NCBI RefSeq assembly: GCF_001189295.1
Contig: NZ_CP012159.1
Location: 7,929,001-7,993,000 of the forward strand
Length of the DNA: 64,000 bases
Source: Chondromyces crocatus
Lineage (GTDB): Bacteria > Myxococcota_A > Polyangia > Polyangiales > Polyangiaceae
Reading direction: 5' to 3'
This document shows, piece by piece, positions 40,149-49,011 of this stretch. The translations under genes were made by a program, and so were the position numbers. How positions within the stretch are numbered: the stretch's first letter is position 1; each line of letters opens with the position of its first letter. The notes beneath the pieces were generated by a model. That model ran no database searches. It saw only the letters and a list, made by a program, of their open reading frames with translations, and was not told the DNA's origin.

Positions 40149-42194
40149 TCAGCAGCCCCGTGGCAAGGGACCGAAATGACGCCGCGGCCTGGCGATCTTG
40201 TCGTGCTGGAGCAACTGCTCGACGGCGGCGAGCAGAACCTCCGCGTGGTCCTTGCCGCTCCAGGCGGCCCGGGCATCCGATCGCGGGGTGACGATCGGGA
40301 AGGCAGGGTCGCTCCCGTCGAGGAGGCAGAAGAAGAGAAGGAGTTTGTGCAGGTTGCCGGTGACGGTGACCCCCTTCAGGTCGACGAGGTCCCTGGGCGA
40401 TAGCTGCCCGATCATCAGCTGGTCGAGCGTGTCCCGAGGGAGCGAGATGGTGACGTCACGGCTGGCGTCCTGCTTGCCAGAGACATAGCTCAGGGCGCCG
40501 TTCGAGAGCCGGACGACATAGGTCTCCCCCGTATCGCTGATGATCCAGTTCATGACGATGGACGTCTTGCCTGCGGCAGGCCCGATGACGAGCGTCCCGA
40601 TCGCGTCGAAGATCATGTCGACCGTCATCGCCTCGACGAGGGACGCCGAGGTCTGCGCAGCCCCGACGTCCAGGATGCCATTGCGAAGCTCCTGGGCGCC
40701 CATCAGGAAGAAATTCCGCCAGGTCGCGTTCTCGGCCTGGTAGCCCATCTGTTCGAGCATGTCGGCCTGCAGGTTCTTGGCCGCGGTATTCGACGGGTCG
40801 GCGTACACCACATGCCGCAAGAGCTCGGCGCCCCACCGGTAGTCCCCTTCCTTGCCGGCTTTCTCGGCCGCCCGGATCACGGCGTCGGCGCCGCCCATCA
40901 GCTCGACATACCTGGGCGCTGCGCTCTCGGGGGTCAGCCGGTGCAGGTTCGAGGGATCGCCATCGAACCAGCCGAGGTACTTGTCGTAGACGGCCTTGGT
41001 GTTGTGGCTCGTCGAACCGTAATAGCCGCGGCACGACCAGTCGGTTGCCAGGTCGGTGGGCATCTCGAACACCTCGGCGATCTCGATCCCGGTGTAGCCC
41101 TTGTTCAACATCCGCAGGGTCTGGTCGTTGAGGTAGCGGTACATGTCCCGCTGCCGTCCGAGGAAGCTCGCGATGTTCTCCTGTCCCCAGATGGGCCAGT
41201 GGTGGGAGGCGAACATGACCTGCGCTCTTTTTCCGAACAGCTCGAGCGCCTCGCCCAGGTATTTCGACCAGGCCAGGGCGTCGCGCACGTTCGCCCCGCG
41301 CAAGGTCTGGATGTTGTGCATGTTGTGGGTGGCGTTCTCGGCTGCGCAGAAGGCCTTGTACTTCTCGAAGAAGAAGTCCATCTCCGCGGGCGCCTCGGAG
41401 CCCGGCGTCATGTGGAAGGTGACGATCAGCCCCGCGATGGTTTCCTGCTGACCCGTGGAGGTGATCAGGACATCCGGTGCCCGCAGGGACACCTGGCCGG
41501 TGCTCTGCCCTTTGCCCAGGCCCGTGTCCACCTGCCCCTGGTCGTCCTGCTGCAGAAACGGGCCGTACATGTACTGCGCCCGGCGCCCCATCGCACAGCC
41601 GGCATAGACGTTCTCACTGACGGCATGCTCCAGAAACCCCTCGGGCGCATAGATGGTGACGGCTTTCTTCTTCGCCTCGTCCTCCGGCATGATCCCATCC
41701 ACGCCACCGAAATGATCGACGTGGCTATGGGTGTAGATGACGGCCGTCACATCCAGTTTGGCCGTCTCGGGACGATTGTCCCGGTAGAGTTGCAACGCAC
41801 TCCTCGCGCACTCGACCGAGATCAAGGGATCGATGATGATGAGCCCCGTCGTGCCTTCGACGATCGTCATGTTCGACATGTCGAAGGCGCGCGCCTGATA
41901 GATGCCATCACAGACCTTGAAGAGGCCGTTGATGGTATTGAGCTTGGCCTGGCGCCACAGGCTCGGATTGACGGTGGGCGGCGCCGCCGCATTCGCGTTT
42001 TCCTGCCCTGAATAGGGCACCAGGGACCACACGGTGCGGCCCTGCTCGTTCTTGATGGTGAGATCCTGCCAGGTGGCCACGAATCCCTTCTGAGCGTCGT
42101 CGAACGACTGCGTGTCTTCGAAATTCAGGCCCGCCGCCATTTGCAGGTTGGCGTCGATCGTGAAGCTGGAGGCGTCTTTGCGTTCAGTCCCCAT
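40149..42194 (-). CDS. linear primary-alkylsulfatase (BDS1/SdsA1-like metallo-beta-lactamase fold)
   Basis: A 681-residue zinc enzyme expected to hydrolyse alkyl sulfate esters such as dodecyl sulfate. The metal motif THSHVDHFGG is at residues 155-164, with typical surroundings: GLIIIDPLISVECARSAL before it and VMFASHHWPIWG later. A dimerisation region follows, then a C-terminal SCP2-like domain (TVDMIFDAIGTLVIGP to KLLLFFCLLDGSD). The ATG at 42194 gives the family length; the frame is open to 42788 but that part is not family-like. No signal peptide is visible, whereas several characterised relatives are exported. Confidence 0.9.
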   Translation of the reverse strand: MGTERKDASSFTIDANLQMAAGLNFEDTQSFDDAQKGFVATWQDLTIKNEQGRTVWSLVPYSGQENANAAAPPTVNPSLWRQAKLNTINGLFKVCDGIYQARAFDMSNMTIVEGTTGLIIIDPLISVECARSALQLYRDNRPETAKLDVTAVIYTHSHVDHFGGVDGIMPEDEAKKKAVTIYAPEGFLEHAVSENVYAGCAMGRRAQYMYGPFLQQDDQGQVDTGLGKGQSTGQVSLRAPDVLITSTGQQETIAGLIVTFHMTPGSEAPAEMDFFFEKYKAFCAAENATHNMHNIQTLRGANVRDALAWSKYLGEALELFGKRAQVMFASHHWPIWGQENIASFLGRQRDMYRYLNDQTLRMLNKGYTGIEIAEVFEMPTDLATDWSCRGYYGSTSHNTKAVYDKYLGWFDGDPSNLHRLTPESAAPRYVELMGGADAVIRAAEKAGKEGDYRWGAELLRHVVYADPSNTAAKNLQADMLEQMGYQAENATWRNFFLMGAQELRNGILDVGAAQTSASLVEAMTVDMIFDAIGTLVIGPAAGKTSIVMNWIISDTGETYVVRLSNGALSYVSGKQDASRDVTISLPRDTLDQLMIGQLSPRDLVDLKGVTVTGNLHKLLLFFCLLDGSDPAFPIVTPRSDARAAWSGKDHAEVLLAAVEQLLQHDKIARPRRHFGPLPRGC

Positions 42195-42736
42195 GGGTTT
42201 CACCTGTTCCTCGTCCGTGGCGTGGGGGTGACAGCGAAAGAGAGCAGGCGCCATCCACACGTAACGTCCGTGAATTCTGCCCTGCCGCCACGACCTGATG
42301 ATGCCCTGCGCACCTCTGGCGCGGAGCTCCCGGCCAGTCTCCTGGAGACACGGCTGGACGCGGTTGCAGGCCCTCTTCCGCTCACCTCGATCAGCGCTGC
42401 CCTGGGCAAACCCGATGCCAGGCCCGATCCCTTCCCGGGAGGTGCCTCGACGACACCATCCAGTCGATTGGTGGCGATTTCGGGCCAATCCCACGAGCGG
42501 AATGGCCATGACGGCGCCCGCTCGGGTTGGGTCGGGGTGTACCTGTACCGGTACCTGTAACTGTACGTGTTCCACACCTCGTCGCCGCAGCGCGCCCGCG
42601 CGAGCCCTCTCCCCTGGAGGTTTCCGAGGGCTGGCTGTTGCTGATGAGATGACGCAGGCAGGCATCCGCATCGCGTCTCCCATGGCAGGACGGTCGGCTT
42701 TGACACGGCGAGGGCCGACGAGGGTATCGTCGGGGG
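42195..42736. other. divergent intergenic region, 542 bp
   Basis: This stretch separates the alkylsulfatase and GH31 genes and should hold both promoters. No gene is supported. Its one visible structure is a hexamer array at 42540-42569. Confidence 0.6.
42540..42569. repeat. five TACNNG-type hexamer repeats
   Basis: TACCTG, TACCGG, TACCTG, TAACTG and TACGTG follow each other directly. The inner GTACCGGTAC is a perfect palindrome. It may be a regulator binding site or a small microsatellite. Confidence 0.5.
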
Positions 42737-45331
42737 ATGCGCCGTTGCTCTCTGTTGCGTACAGGTTCCGGGCTCTCCGTCGCTGCATGGGCCGCGCTCG
42801 GGGTCCTCACGGGCTGCGGCGGGGACGAGACGACGGATCCCGTCGGGCAGGTGGCCGAGCTGTCGGCGGGCGAGGTCACGGTGCGGGTGGAGACGGGGAC
42901 GCGCACGATCACGCTGTCACGCGGCGACGTGACGTTGATGCAATTTCCCGCCGATGGGCTGGAGCTGGGGACGGTGGCCACCGTCGACGACGCGACGAAC
43001 TACGACCCGTACCGGATGTACGTGCCCAGCGGGCTGTACATGCCGCTCGACGTGGCGTGGCACGCAGTGCACGCGGTCTCGGTGGAGGGCGAGGAGGCCG
43101 GCGCGCTGCGGCTGGGGCTGGACTACGGCGCGGGGCTGCGCGCCGGGCTCTCGGTGGAGGCGGCGGATGCCGGTCGGTTCCAGGTGCGGTGGACGCCCGT
43201 GGAAGGGTCGCAGGTGGCGTACTTCCGGCTGCGGCCTCGGGTGGATGCAGAGGAAGGGTTCTACGGGCTGGGAGAGACCTTCGACGAGGTGAACCACCGG
43301 GGCAAGGTGCGCGCGATGCAGCTCGAACTGCAGGCAGAGCTGGAGAGCGGCTACAACGAGGCGCACGTGCCGGTGCCGCTCTTGATCGGGACGCGGGGGT
43401 GGGGGCTGTTCGTGGAATCGCCATTGCCCGGGGTGTTCGCGGTGGCGACGGAGGCGGCGGACCGGGTGGATGCCGCGTTCGGGACCGGGGTGTTTTCAGG
43501 GGAAGGGCTCGCATTCCACCTGTTCGGAGAGGCGCATCCGCTGGACGTGACACGCCATTACTACGAGGTGACGGGCTATCCGCGGCTGCCGGCGCGCTGG
43601 GCGCTGGGGCCCTGGATCTGGCGGAACGAGAACGACGACCAGGCCCAGGTGATGGACGATCTGGAGACGATCCGGGACCTGGATCTGGCCACGACCGGAT
43701 ACTGGATCGACCGGCCCTATGCGACGGCGGTGAACACGTTCGATTTCGAGGCGGCGCAGTTTCCGGATCCGGAGACGATGATCGCGCGGGCGCACGCGCT
43801 GGGAATGCGGATGGCGCTCTGGCACACGCCGTACCTCGACGAGAAGAGCGATGCGACGCGGCTGCTGCGCGAGGAGGCCAGTGCGGGCGGCTTCTGGCCC
43901 GAGGTGTCAGGGCTGGTACTGAATGACTGGGGGACGGTCGTGGATCTGACGAATCCCGAGGCGATGGCGTGGTGGCAATCGCTGATCCGTCGGTACACGG
44001 ACCTGGGCATCGAGGGGTTCAAGCTCGATTACGGGGAAGACATCGTGCCAGGGCTGAATACGGCACGGAATGAGTGGCGCTTCGCCGATGGGAGCGACGA
44101 GCGCTCGATGAAGAACCTGTACCAGCGGTTCTATCACCAGGCCTACGCAGAGATGCTGCCGAGCGACGGGGGGTTCTTGCTGTGCCGCGCGGGGATGTAC
44201 GGCGATCAGGTGAATGGCCCGATCATCTGGCCGGGGGATCTCGATGCCGACTTCAGTCAGCACGAGGATCCGATCGGAGACAAGGGGCGGCTGGCGGTGG
44301 GCGGGCTGCCCGCGTCGGTGGTGGCCGGGCTGTCGCTGGGGCCGTCGGGATTCCCGTTCTACGGGGCGGACACGGGGGGTTACCGGCACGGCCCGCCCGA
44401 CAAGGAGACGTTCACGCGGTGGTTCGAGCAGACGGCCCTGTCGACGGTGATGCAGATCGGGACGGCCACGAGCAATGTGGCCTGGGAGTTCAGCGCGGCG
44501 ACGGGGTTCGACGAGGAGATGCTGGGCTGGTACCGGACGTACACGCGGCTGCACCTGCGGCTGTTCCCGTACCTGTGGTCGTATGCGACGCGCCTCCTGG
44601 AAGACGGGCGGCCGATCCAGCGGGCGCTGGGGCTGGCGCATCCAGAGCTGGGGGTGCATCCGCGCGATACGTACCTGCTGGGGGACGAGCTGCTGGTGGC
44701 GCCGGTGGTGACGCGTGGGGCGCGGTCCCGGGAGGTGACGCTGCCCGCAGGGCGGTGGTTCGGCTGGTGGGACGGGGCAGTCCACGAGGGGGGGAAGACG
44801 ATCACGGTGGAGGCGCCGCTGGGGACGCTGCCGCTGTTCCTGCGCGAGGGGGGGATCGTGCCGCTCTTGCGGCCGACGATCGACACGCTGGCACCGACGA
44901 GCGAGCCAGGGCGGGTCGACAGCTACGCGACGTCGGCAGGGCTGCTGTACGCGCGGATGGCGGTCGTACGTGGAAGCGGGCGGGGAACCGAAGGCACGAG
45001 CGATGAGGCGGGAGGAGCGGACGGGAGCAGCGCGACGCGGAGCTTCCGGGTGTTCGACGGGGCGGAGCTGGGGCAGGCGCGCGACGAGGAGGGGCTGAAG
45101 CTGCGGTGGTCCCCTGGGGCGGAGCTGAAGGAGGGGGCGGTGCTGGAGGTGATGGGGGTCGGCGCGAAGCCGGAGGGGGTGACGCGCGGAGGGGTCGCGG
45201 TGGGCGAGGTGGCCGACGAGGCAGCGCTGGAGGGGGTGAGCGAGGGATGGACGTTCGTGGGCCGGGCAGGAGGGACGCTGGTGGTGAAGATGGGCCCGCA
45301 GGCGACGGAGATGCGGGTCACGGGGCGGTGA
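42737..45331 (+). CDS. GH31 family alpha-glycosidase lipoprotein
   Basis: An 864-residue lipoprotein (lipobox LTGCGG region, Cys27) with a glycoside hydrolase family 31 body. The order is an N-terminal mutarotase-like beta domain, the family hallmark EEGFYGLGETFDEVNHRG, a TIM barrel with WIDRPYATAVNTFDF and LWHTPYLDEKS, and C-terminal beta domains. The nucleophile candidate is Asp431 in FKLDYGED, close to the alpha-xylosidase form, and the acid/base candidate is Asp501 in WPGDLDADFS. It should cleave alpha-linked glucosides or xylosides at the cell surface. A Gly/Ser-rich insert (GSGRGTEGTSDEAGGADG) lies in the C-terminal part. Confidence 0.9.
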   Translation: MRRCSLLRTGSGLSVAAWAALGVLTGCGGDETTDPVGQVAELSAGEVTVRVETGTRTITLSRGDVTLMQFPADGLELGTVATVDDATNYDPYRMYVPSGLYMPLDVAWHAVHAVSVEGEEAGALRLGLDYGAGLRAGLSVEAADAGRFQVRWTPVEGSQVAYFRLRPRVDAEEGFYGLGETFDEVNHRGKVRAMQLELQAELESGYNEAHVPVPLLIGTRGWGLFVESPLPGVFAVATEAADRVDAAFGTGVFSGEGLAFHLFGEAHPLDVTRHYYEVTGYPRLPARWALGPWIWRNENDDQAQVMDDLETIRDLDLATTGYWIDRPYATAVNTFDFEAAQFPDPETMIARAHALGMRMALWHTPYLDEKSDATRLLREEASAGGFWPEVSGLVLNDWGTVVDLTNPEAMAWWQSLIRRYTDLGIEGFKLDYGEDIVPGLNTARNEWRFADGSDERSMKNLYQRFYHQAYAEMLPSDGGFLLCRAGMYGDQVNGPIIWPGDLDADFSQHEDPIGDKGRLAVGGLPASVVAGLSLGPSGFPFYGADTGGYRHGPPDKETFTRWFEQTALSTVMQIGTATSNVAWEFSAATGFDEEMLGWYRTYTRLHLRLFPYLWSYATRLLEDGRPIQRALGLAHPELGVHPRDTYLLGDELLVAPVVTRGARSREVTLPAGRWFGWWDGAVHEGGKTITVEAPLGTLPLFLREGGIVPLLRPTIDTLAPTSEPGRVDSYATSAGLLYARMAVVRGSGRGTEGTSDEAGGADGSSATRSFRVFDGAELGQARDEEGLKLRWSPGAELKEGAVLEVMGVGAKPEGVTRGGVAVGEVADEAALEGVSEGWTFVGRAGGTLVVKMGPQATEMRVTGR

Positions 45332-45367
45332 CACGCAGGCGCCCCCCGGAGGCTCTCGCGCGGACCG

Positions 45368-47107
45368 TCAGCTCGCGGGCTCGATGGCCTTCGGGGTGAG
45401 ATCGCGGATGAGGTCCTTCACGTACTGCACGGCCTCGGCGAGAGGGACGAGCTGGACCTCCTTCGAGGTGCGGAGCTTGACCTCGACCTGCTGGTTGGCG
45501 AGGCCCTTGGTGCCGATGGCGAGGCGGATCGGGAGGCCGATGAGGTCGGCGTCCTTGAACTTCACGCCAGGGCGCTCTTCGCGATCGTCGTAGAGGACCT
45601 CGATGCCCGCGCTCTCCAGGGCGGCGTAGAGGTCGTCGGCGGCCTTCACGACGGCCGCGTCGGTGGTCTGCAAGGAGAGCAGGGCGACGTGGAAGGGGGC
45701 GATGGACATCGGCCAGCAGATGCCGTCGGCGTCGTGGTGCAGCTCGATCGCGGCGGCCATGACGCGCTCGACGCCGATGCCATAGGAGCCCATGACGACA
45801 GGGACGACCTCACCGGCAGCGTTGAGCACGGTGGCCTTCATGGCGACGGCGTATCTGGTGCCGAGCTTGAAGATGTGGCCGACCTCGAGGCCCTTGTAGA
45901 CGGAGAGGACGCCGTCACAGCGGGGGCAGCCTTCGCCGTCGTTCACGGTGCGGAGATCGATGGGCTGGGCGTGGGCGAGGTCGCGCGCGACGTCGACGCC
46001 GCGGAGGTGATGGTCGTCCTGGTTGGCGCCGGTGACCATGTCACGACGGCCGACGAGGGAGGGATCGAGGAAGAGAGGGGCGCGGCCAGCGGTGCCGACG
46101 CCACCGAGGGAGCCAGGCAGCGCGCCGAGCAAGGTGCGGATCTCTTCCGGGTGCGCGGGGCGAAGATCATCGGCCGCGGTGGCGCTCTGGAGCTTGGCTT
46201 CGTTGAGCTGCTGGTCGCCACGGACCACGGCGATGACGGGCTTGCCATCGGCGATGTAGACGAGGGTCTTGAGCTGCCGGTCGGCGGTCACGCCGTAGGG
46301 AGGTTTGCCGAGATCCTCGATGGTGCGCACGCCAGGGGTCGGGAACTTCTCGGGGGCGGCGAGGCCAGGGCCGTCGTCGGCAGAGGCGATGCGGCTCGTG
46401 GCCTTCTCGGTGTTGGCGGCGTAGCCACATGCAGCGCAGGAGGCGATGTTGTCTTCGCCGGCGTTGGTGCGGACCATGAACTCGGTGGAGGCAGAGCCGC
46501 CCATGGATCCCGAGTGCGCTTCGACGGCGACGAACGAGAGGCCGCACCGGGAGAAGATGCGGTGGTAAGCGCGCCGCTGGTCGTCGAAGGAGCGGTCGAG
46601 GCCCGCGGCGTCGATGTCGAAGGAGTAGGCGTCCTTCATGGTGAACTGACGGACGCGGAGGAGGCCGGACTTGGGACGGGCTTCGTCGCGGAACTTGGTC
46701 TGGATCTGGTACCAGACCTGGGGGAGGTTCCTGTACGAGCGCAGCTCGGCGCGGGCGATCGTGGTGAAGATCTCCTCGTGGGTCATGCCGAGGCAGTAGT
46801 CGCCGCCCTTCCGGTCCTTGAGCCGGAACATGTTCGGTCCCATGACCTCCCAGCGGCCTGACTCCTGCCACGGCTCGGCGGGGTGCAACGCCGGGAAGTA
46901 GAACTCCTGGGCGCCGATCGCGGCCATCTCCTCGCGGATCACCTGCTCGACCTTGCGGAGCGCACGGAGCGTGAGCGGGAGGTACGAGTAGATGCCGGCG
47001 CCGAGCTGACGCACGAAGCCGGCGCGGAGAAGGAGCTGGTGCGACGCGACCTGCGCGTCGGCGGGGACCTCTTTGAGGGTGGGGATGAACGCTTTGCTGC
47101 GGCGCAT
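45368..47107 (-). CDS. proS: prolyl-tRNA synthetase
   Basis: A 579-residue class II aminoacyl-tRNA synthetase of the bacterial type. Visible marks are [31 protein letters not shown], the motif 2 region [20 protein letters not shown] and DAYSFD, an editing (INS) domain between motifs 2 and 3 (about residues 215-385), motif 3 [12 protein letters not shown], and the C-terminal anticodon-binding domain ([10 protein letters not shown]). The ATG at 47107 follows AGGAGG; a GTG at 47128 is rejected. It charges tRNA-Pro and is the only obvious housekeeping gene in the window besides pcm. Confidence 0.97.
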   Translation of the reverse strand: MRRSKAFIPTLKEVPADAQVASHQLLLRAGFVRQLGAGIYSYLPLTLRALRKVEQVIREEMAAIGAQEFYFPALHPAEPWQESGRWEVMGPNMFRLKDRKGGDYCLGMTHEEIFTTIARAELRSYRNLPQVWYQIQTKFRDEARPKSGLLRVRQFTMKDAYSFDIDAAGLDRSFDDQRRAYHRIFSRCGLSFVAVEAHSGSMGGSASTEFMVRTNAGEDNIASCAACGYAANTEKATSRIASADDGPGLAAPEKFPTPGVRTIEDLGKPPYGVTADRQLKTLVYIADGKPVIAVVRGDQQLNEAKLQSATAADDLRPAHPEEIRTLLGALPGSLGGVGTAGRAPLFLDPSLVGRRDMVTGANQDDHHLRGVDVARDLAHAQPIDLRTVNDGEGCPRCDGVLSVYKGLEVGHIFKLGTRYAVAMKATVLNAAGEVVPVVMGSYGIGVERVMAAAIELHHDADGICWPMSIAPFHVALLSLQTTDAAVVKAADDLYAALESAGIEVLYDDREERPGVKFKDADLIGLPIRLAIGTKGLANQQVEVKLRTSKEVQLVPLAEAVQYVKDLIRDLTPKAIEPAS

Positions 47108-47284
47108 GTCGCCTCCTGATCCCGGCACGCGGCCGGGACGCGTGACGTAAGGCAGCGAGGTGCGCGCGGCAATCGCTCGCTCGGACGAGGAGATGCGCCG
47201 AGGGCAGGCGCTGATGCCGACGACGCGCTGGCCTTCGACGAACCGCCGTCTCTGCCACTGACGACCTGGAGTCTCTGGGCTCTG

Positions 47285-48817
47285 CTACCGAGATCCCTGC
47301 CCGTCCCTGGCTGCAGCAGGTGCAGGGAGCATGGCAGGAGCAGGCACGTCGGAGAGATCCCGGAGCGGTCGGATGCCGATCGAGCCCAGGATGACCTCCG
47401 GGAGATCGGTGGCGAGGGCGGTGGTGAGGCCGGCAGAGTGCGCGGCGACCGGCGTCCAGGACTGCGCTTCGAGGAGAGCCGACTCCAGAGGCACGAACGC
47501 GTCCTGGGTCACGCCGAGGGCGCGGCCGTCGCGGGCGATGAACAGCACCTGGCCCGAGGGAGAGCCGAGCGCGCGGTGGAGGACGGCAGGGGCGACCGCC
47601 GGGACGGCGTCGTAGCCGGCAGGGAGGTACAAGCCAGGGTGGATCTCGCGGAAGAACTCGCCGACGGGGATGTCTTCGATGCCGGTGGGGTGGCGCAGGA
47701 AGGCGCCGGCGGCGGTGAAGGCGACGCGCGTCTTGCGCAAGGTCTCGGGGCCGAGGGCGTAGGCGATGCGGCGCAAGAGGGGGATCTCCTCGGGCCGGAT
47801 CCAGGAGGCGGTGACGGAGCGCCAGGGCTCGGCGCTGGGGAGCAGGCGCAAGGAGAGAGAGACGGGGTCGGGGCGCAGCGCTGCAGACGCGGGCGCGGCG
47901 CGGACGTCTTCGTGGCGCACGTCGATGCGCGCGAAGGCGCCGACGTCGCCGAAGGCCGGGAGGCGCGCGATCTCGAGAGGCTCTTCACGGCCGCGAAAGA
48001 GGACGAGGCCGGCTTCGTCGAAGACGGGGCAGGCGCGGAGGTTCACGGGGTGGCGGTGGCCGACTTCCACGGCAGCACCAGGCGCGGTCGGGACGAAGTA
48101 CCCGAGGCCCGGGGTGGTGGAGAGGAGCGGGATCATTCGCTCCGGGATGGCGGGCAGCCGGAAGAGGTAGCGGCGGATGGGGGCGTCCTCGAAGCTGGAG
48201 GCAGGAGGCCACTCGGCGACGCCGACCTCGGCGTCCACGGCGCTGCGGACGAGGTACTGGATGAGCGCCGGGCCGAGGCCCGCCTCGGCGAGGATCCAGC
48301 GCACGCCGGGCTCGCGGCCCGCTGCAGGATCGACGTGGGGCTGCAGGCGGAGGAGGAGCGAGCGGAGGTCGACCTTCCGCTCCACGTCGTACGTCTGCGA
48401 GAAGGTGTTGTGGTAGAGGGCGAGCGAGGCGTCGCCCGGGATGATCTGGGCGATGTCGTAGCCAAAGGGGGCGCCGGCGTCGCGGTACTGGACGAAATGG
48501 CGGCCGGTCCCGGTGAAGGTATAGCCGCCAGCGAGGCGCGCGACCTCCGCGATGCGATCGAGGCGGTCGCTGCTCTCGGCAGCACAGGTGAAGGTGACCT
48601 CGCGGGCGCCGAGCTTCGATCGGACGACCTCCACGACGAGCGAGCGGAGAATGTCGGCCAGGGAACCTTGCCGCGTGTAGAGGGCGAGGAAGGCGACGAG
48701 GCGATCGAGGGAAGGTAGGAGGACGAGGCCCTTGGCGCCCAGCGCGACGCCCTTGGCGTCGAGACCGAGGCCAGGGGTGCGCAGTCGGGTCTGATGAACG
48801 GCGACGCGATCCAGCAT
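47285..48817 (-). CDS. conserved-looking protein of unknown function
   Basis: A protein of about 510 residues that I do not recognise. It has no signal peptide and no clear membrane segment. It opens MLDRVAVHQTRLRTPGLGLD and contains GYTFTGTGRHFVQYRDAG, YLVRSAVDAEVGVAEWPPAS, YLFRLPAIPERMIPLLSTT (followed by PGLGYFVP), and near the end GIEDIPVGEFFREIHPGLYL with LPAGYDAVPAV. The paired references to hydrophobic and RLP segments suggest a multi-beta-domain protein. The start is uncertain: ATG 48817 is used, ATG 48838 and 48916 remain open. It lies 177 bp upstream of proS on the same strand and divergent from the kinase gene. Confidence 0.72.
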   Translation of the reverse strand: MLDRVAVHQTRLRTPGLGLDAKGVALGAKGLVLLPSLDRLVAFLALYTRQGSLADILRSLVVEVVRSKLGAREVTFTCAAESSDRLDRIAEVARLAGGYTFTGTGRHFVQYRDAGAPFGYDIAQIIPGDASLALYHNTFSQTYDVERKVDLRSLLLRLQPHVDPAAGREPGVRWILAEAGLGPALIQYLVRSAVDAEVGVAEWPPASSFEDAPIRRYLFRLPAIPERMIPLLSTTPGLGYFVPTAPGAAVEVGHRHPVNLRACPVFDEAGLVLFRGREEPLEIARLPAFGDVGAFARIDVRHEDVRAAPASAALRPDPVSLSLRLLPSAEPWRSVTASWIRPEEIPLLRRIAYALGPETLRKTRVAFTAAGAFLRHPTGIEDIPVGEFFREIHPGLYLPAGYDAVPAVAPAVLHRALGSPSGQVLFIARDGRALGVTQDAFVPLESALLEAQSWTPVAAHSAGLTTALATDLPEVILGSIGIRPLRDLSDVPAPAMLPAPAAARDGQGSR

Positions 48818-49011
48818 CGAGGGTGGCGAGCCTAGCATCCCAGCATCGAAGAGCGGCGGTCGGCGGGAGACGGTGACCGGCGGTGAGGAAGATCGGGGGT
48901 GGGAGGGCCGTGTCACAGGAAGGTCACCGAATTCTGGTGTGGGCCTGGGGAGAAGGGCTAACCTCTCCGCCCCATGCGCCCGGTCCGATCGCAGCCGTCA
49001 CCGCCGGTCTG

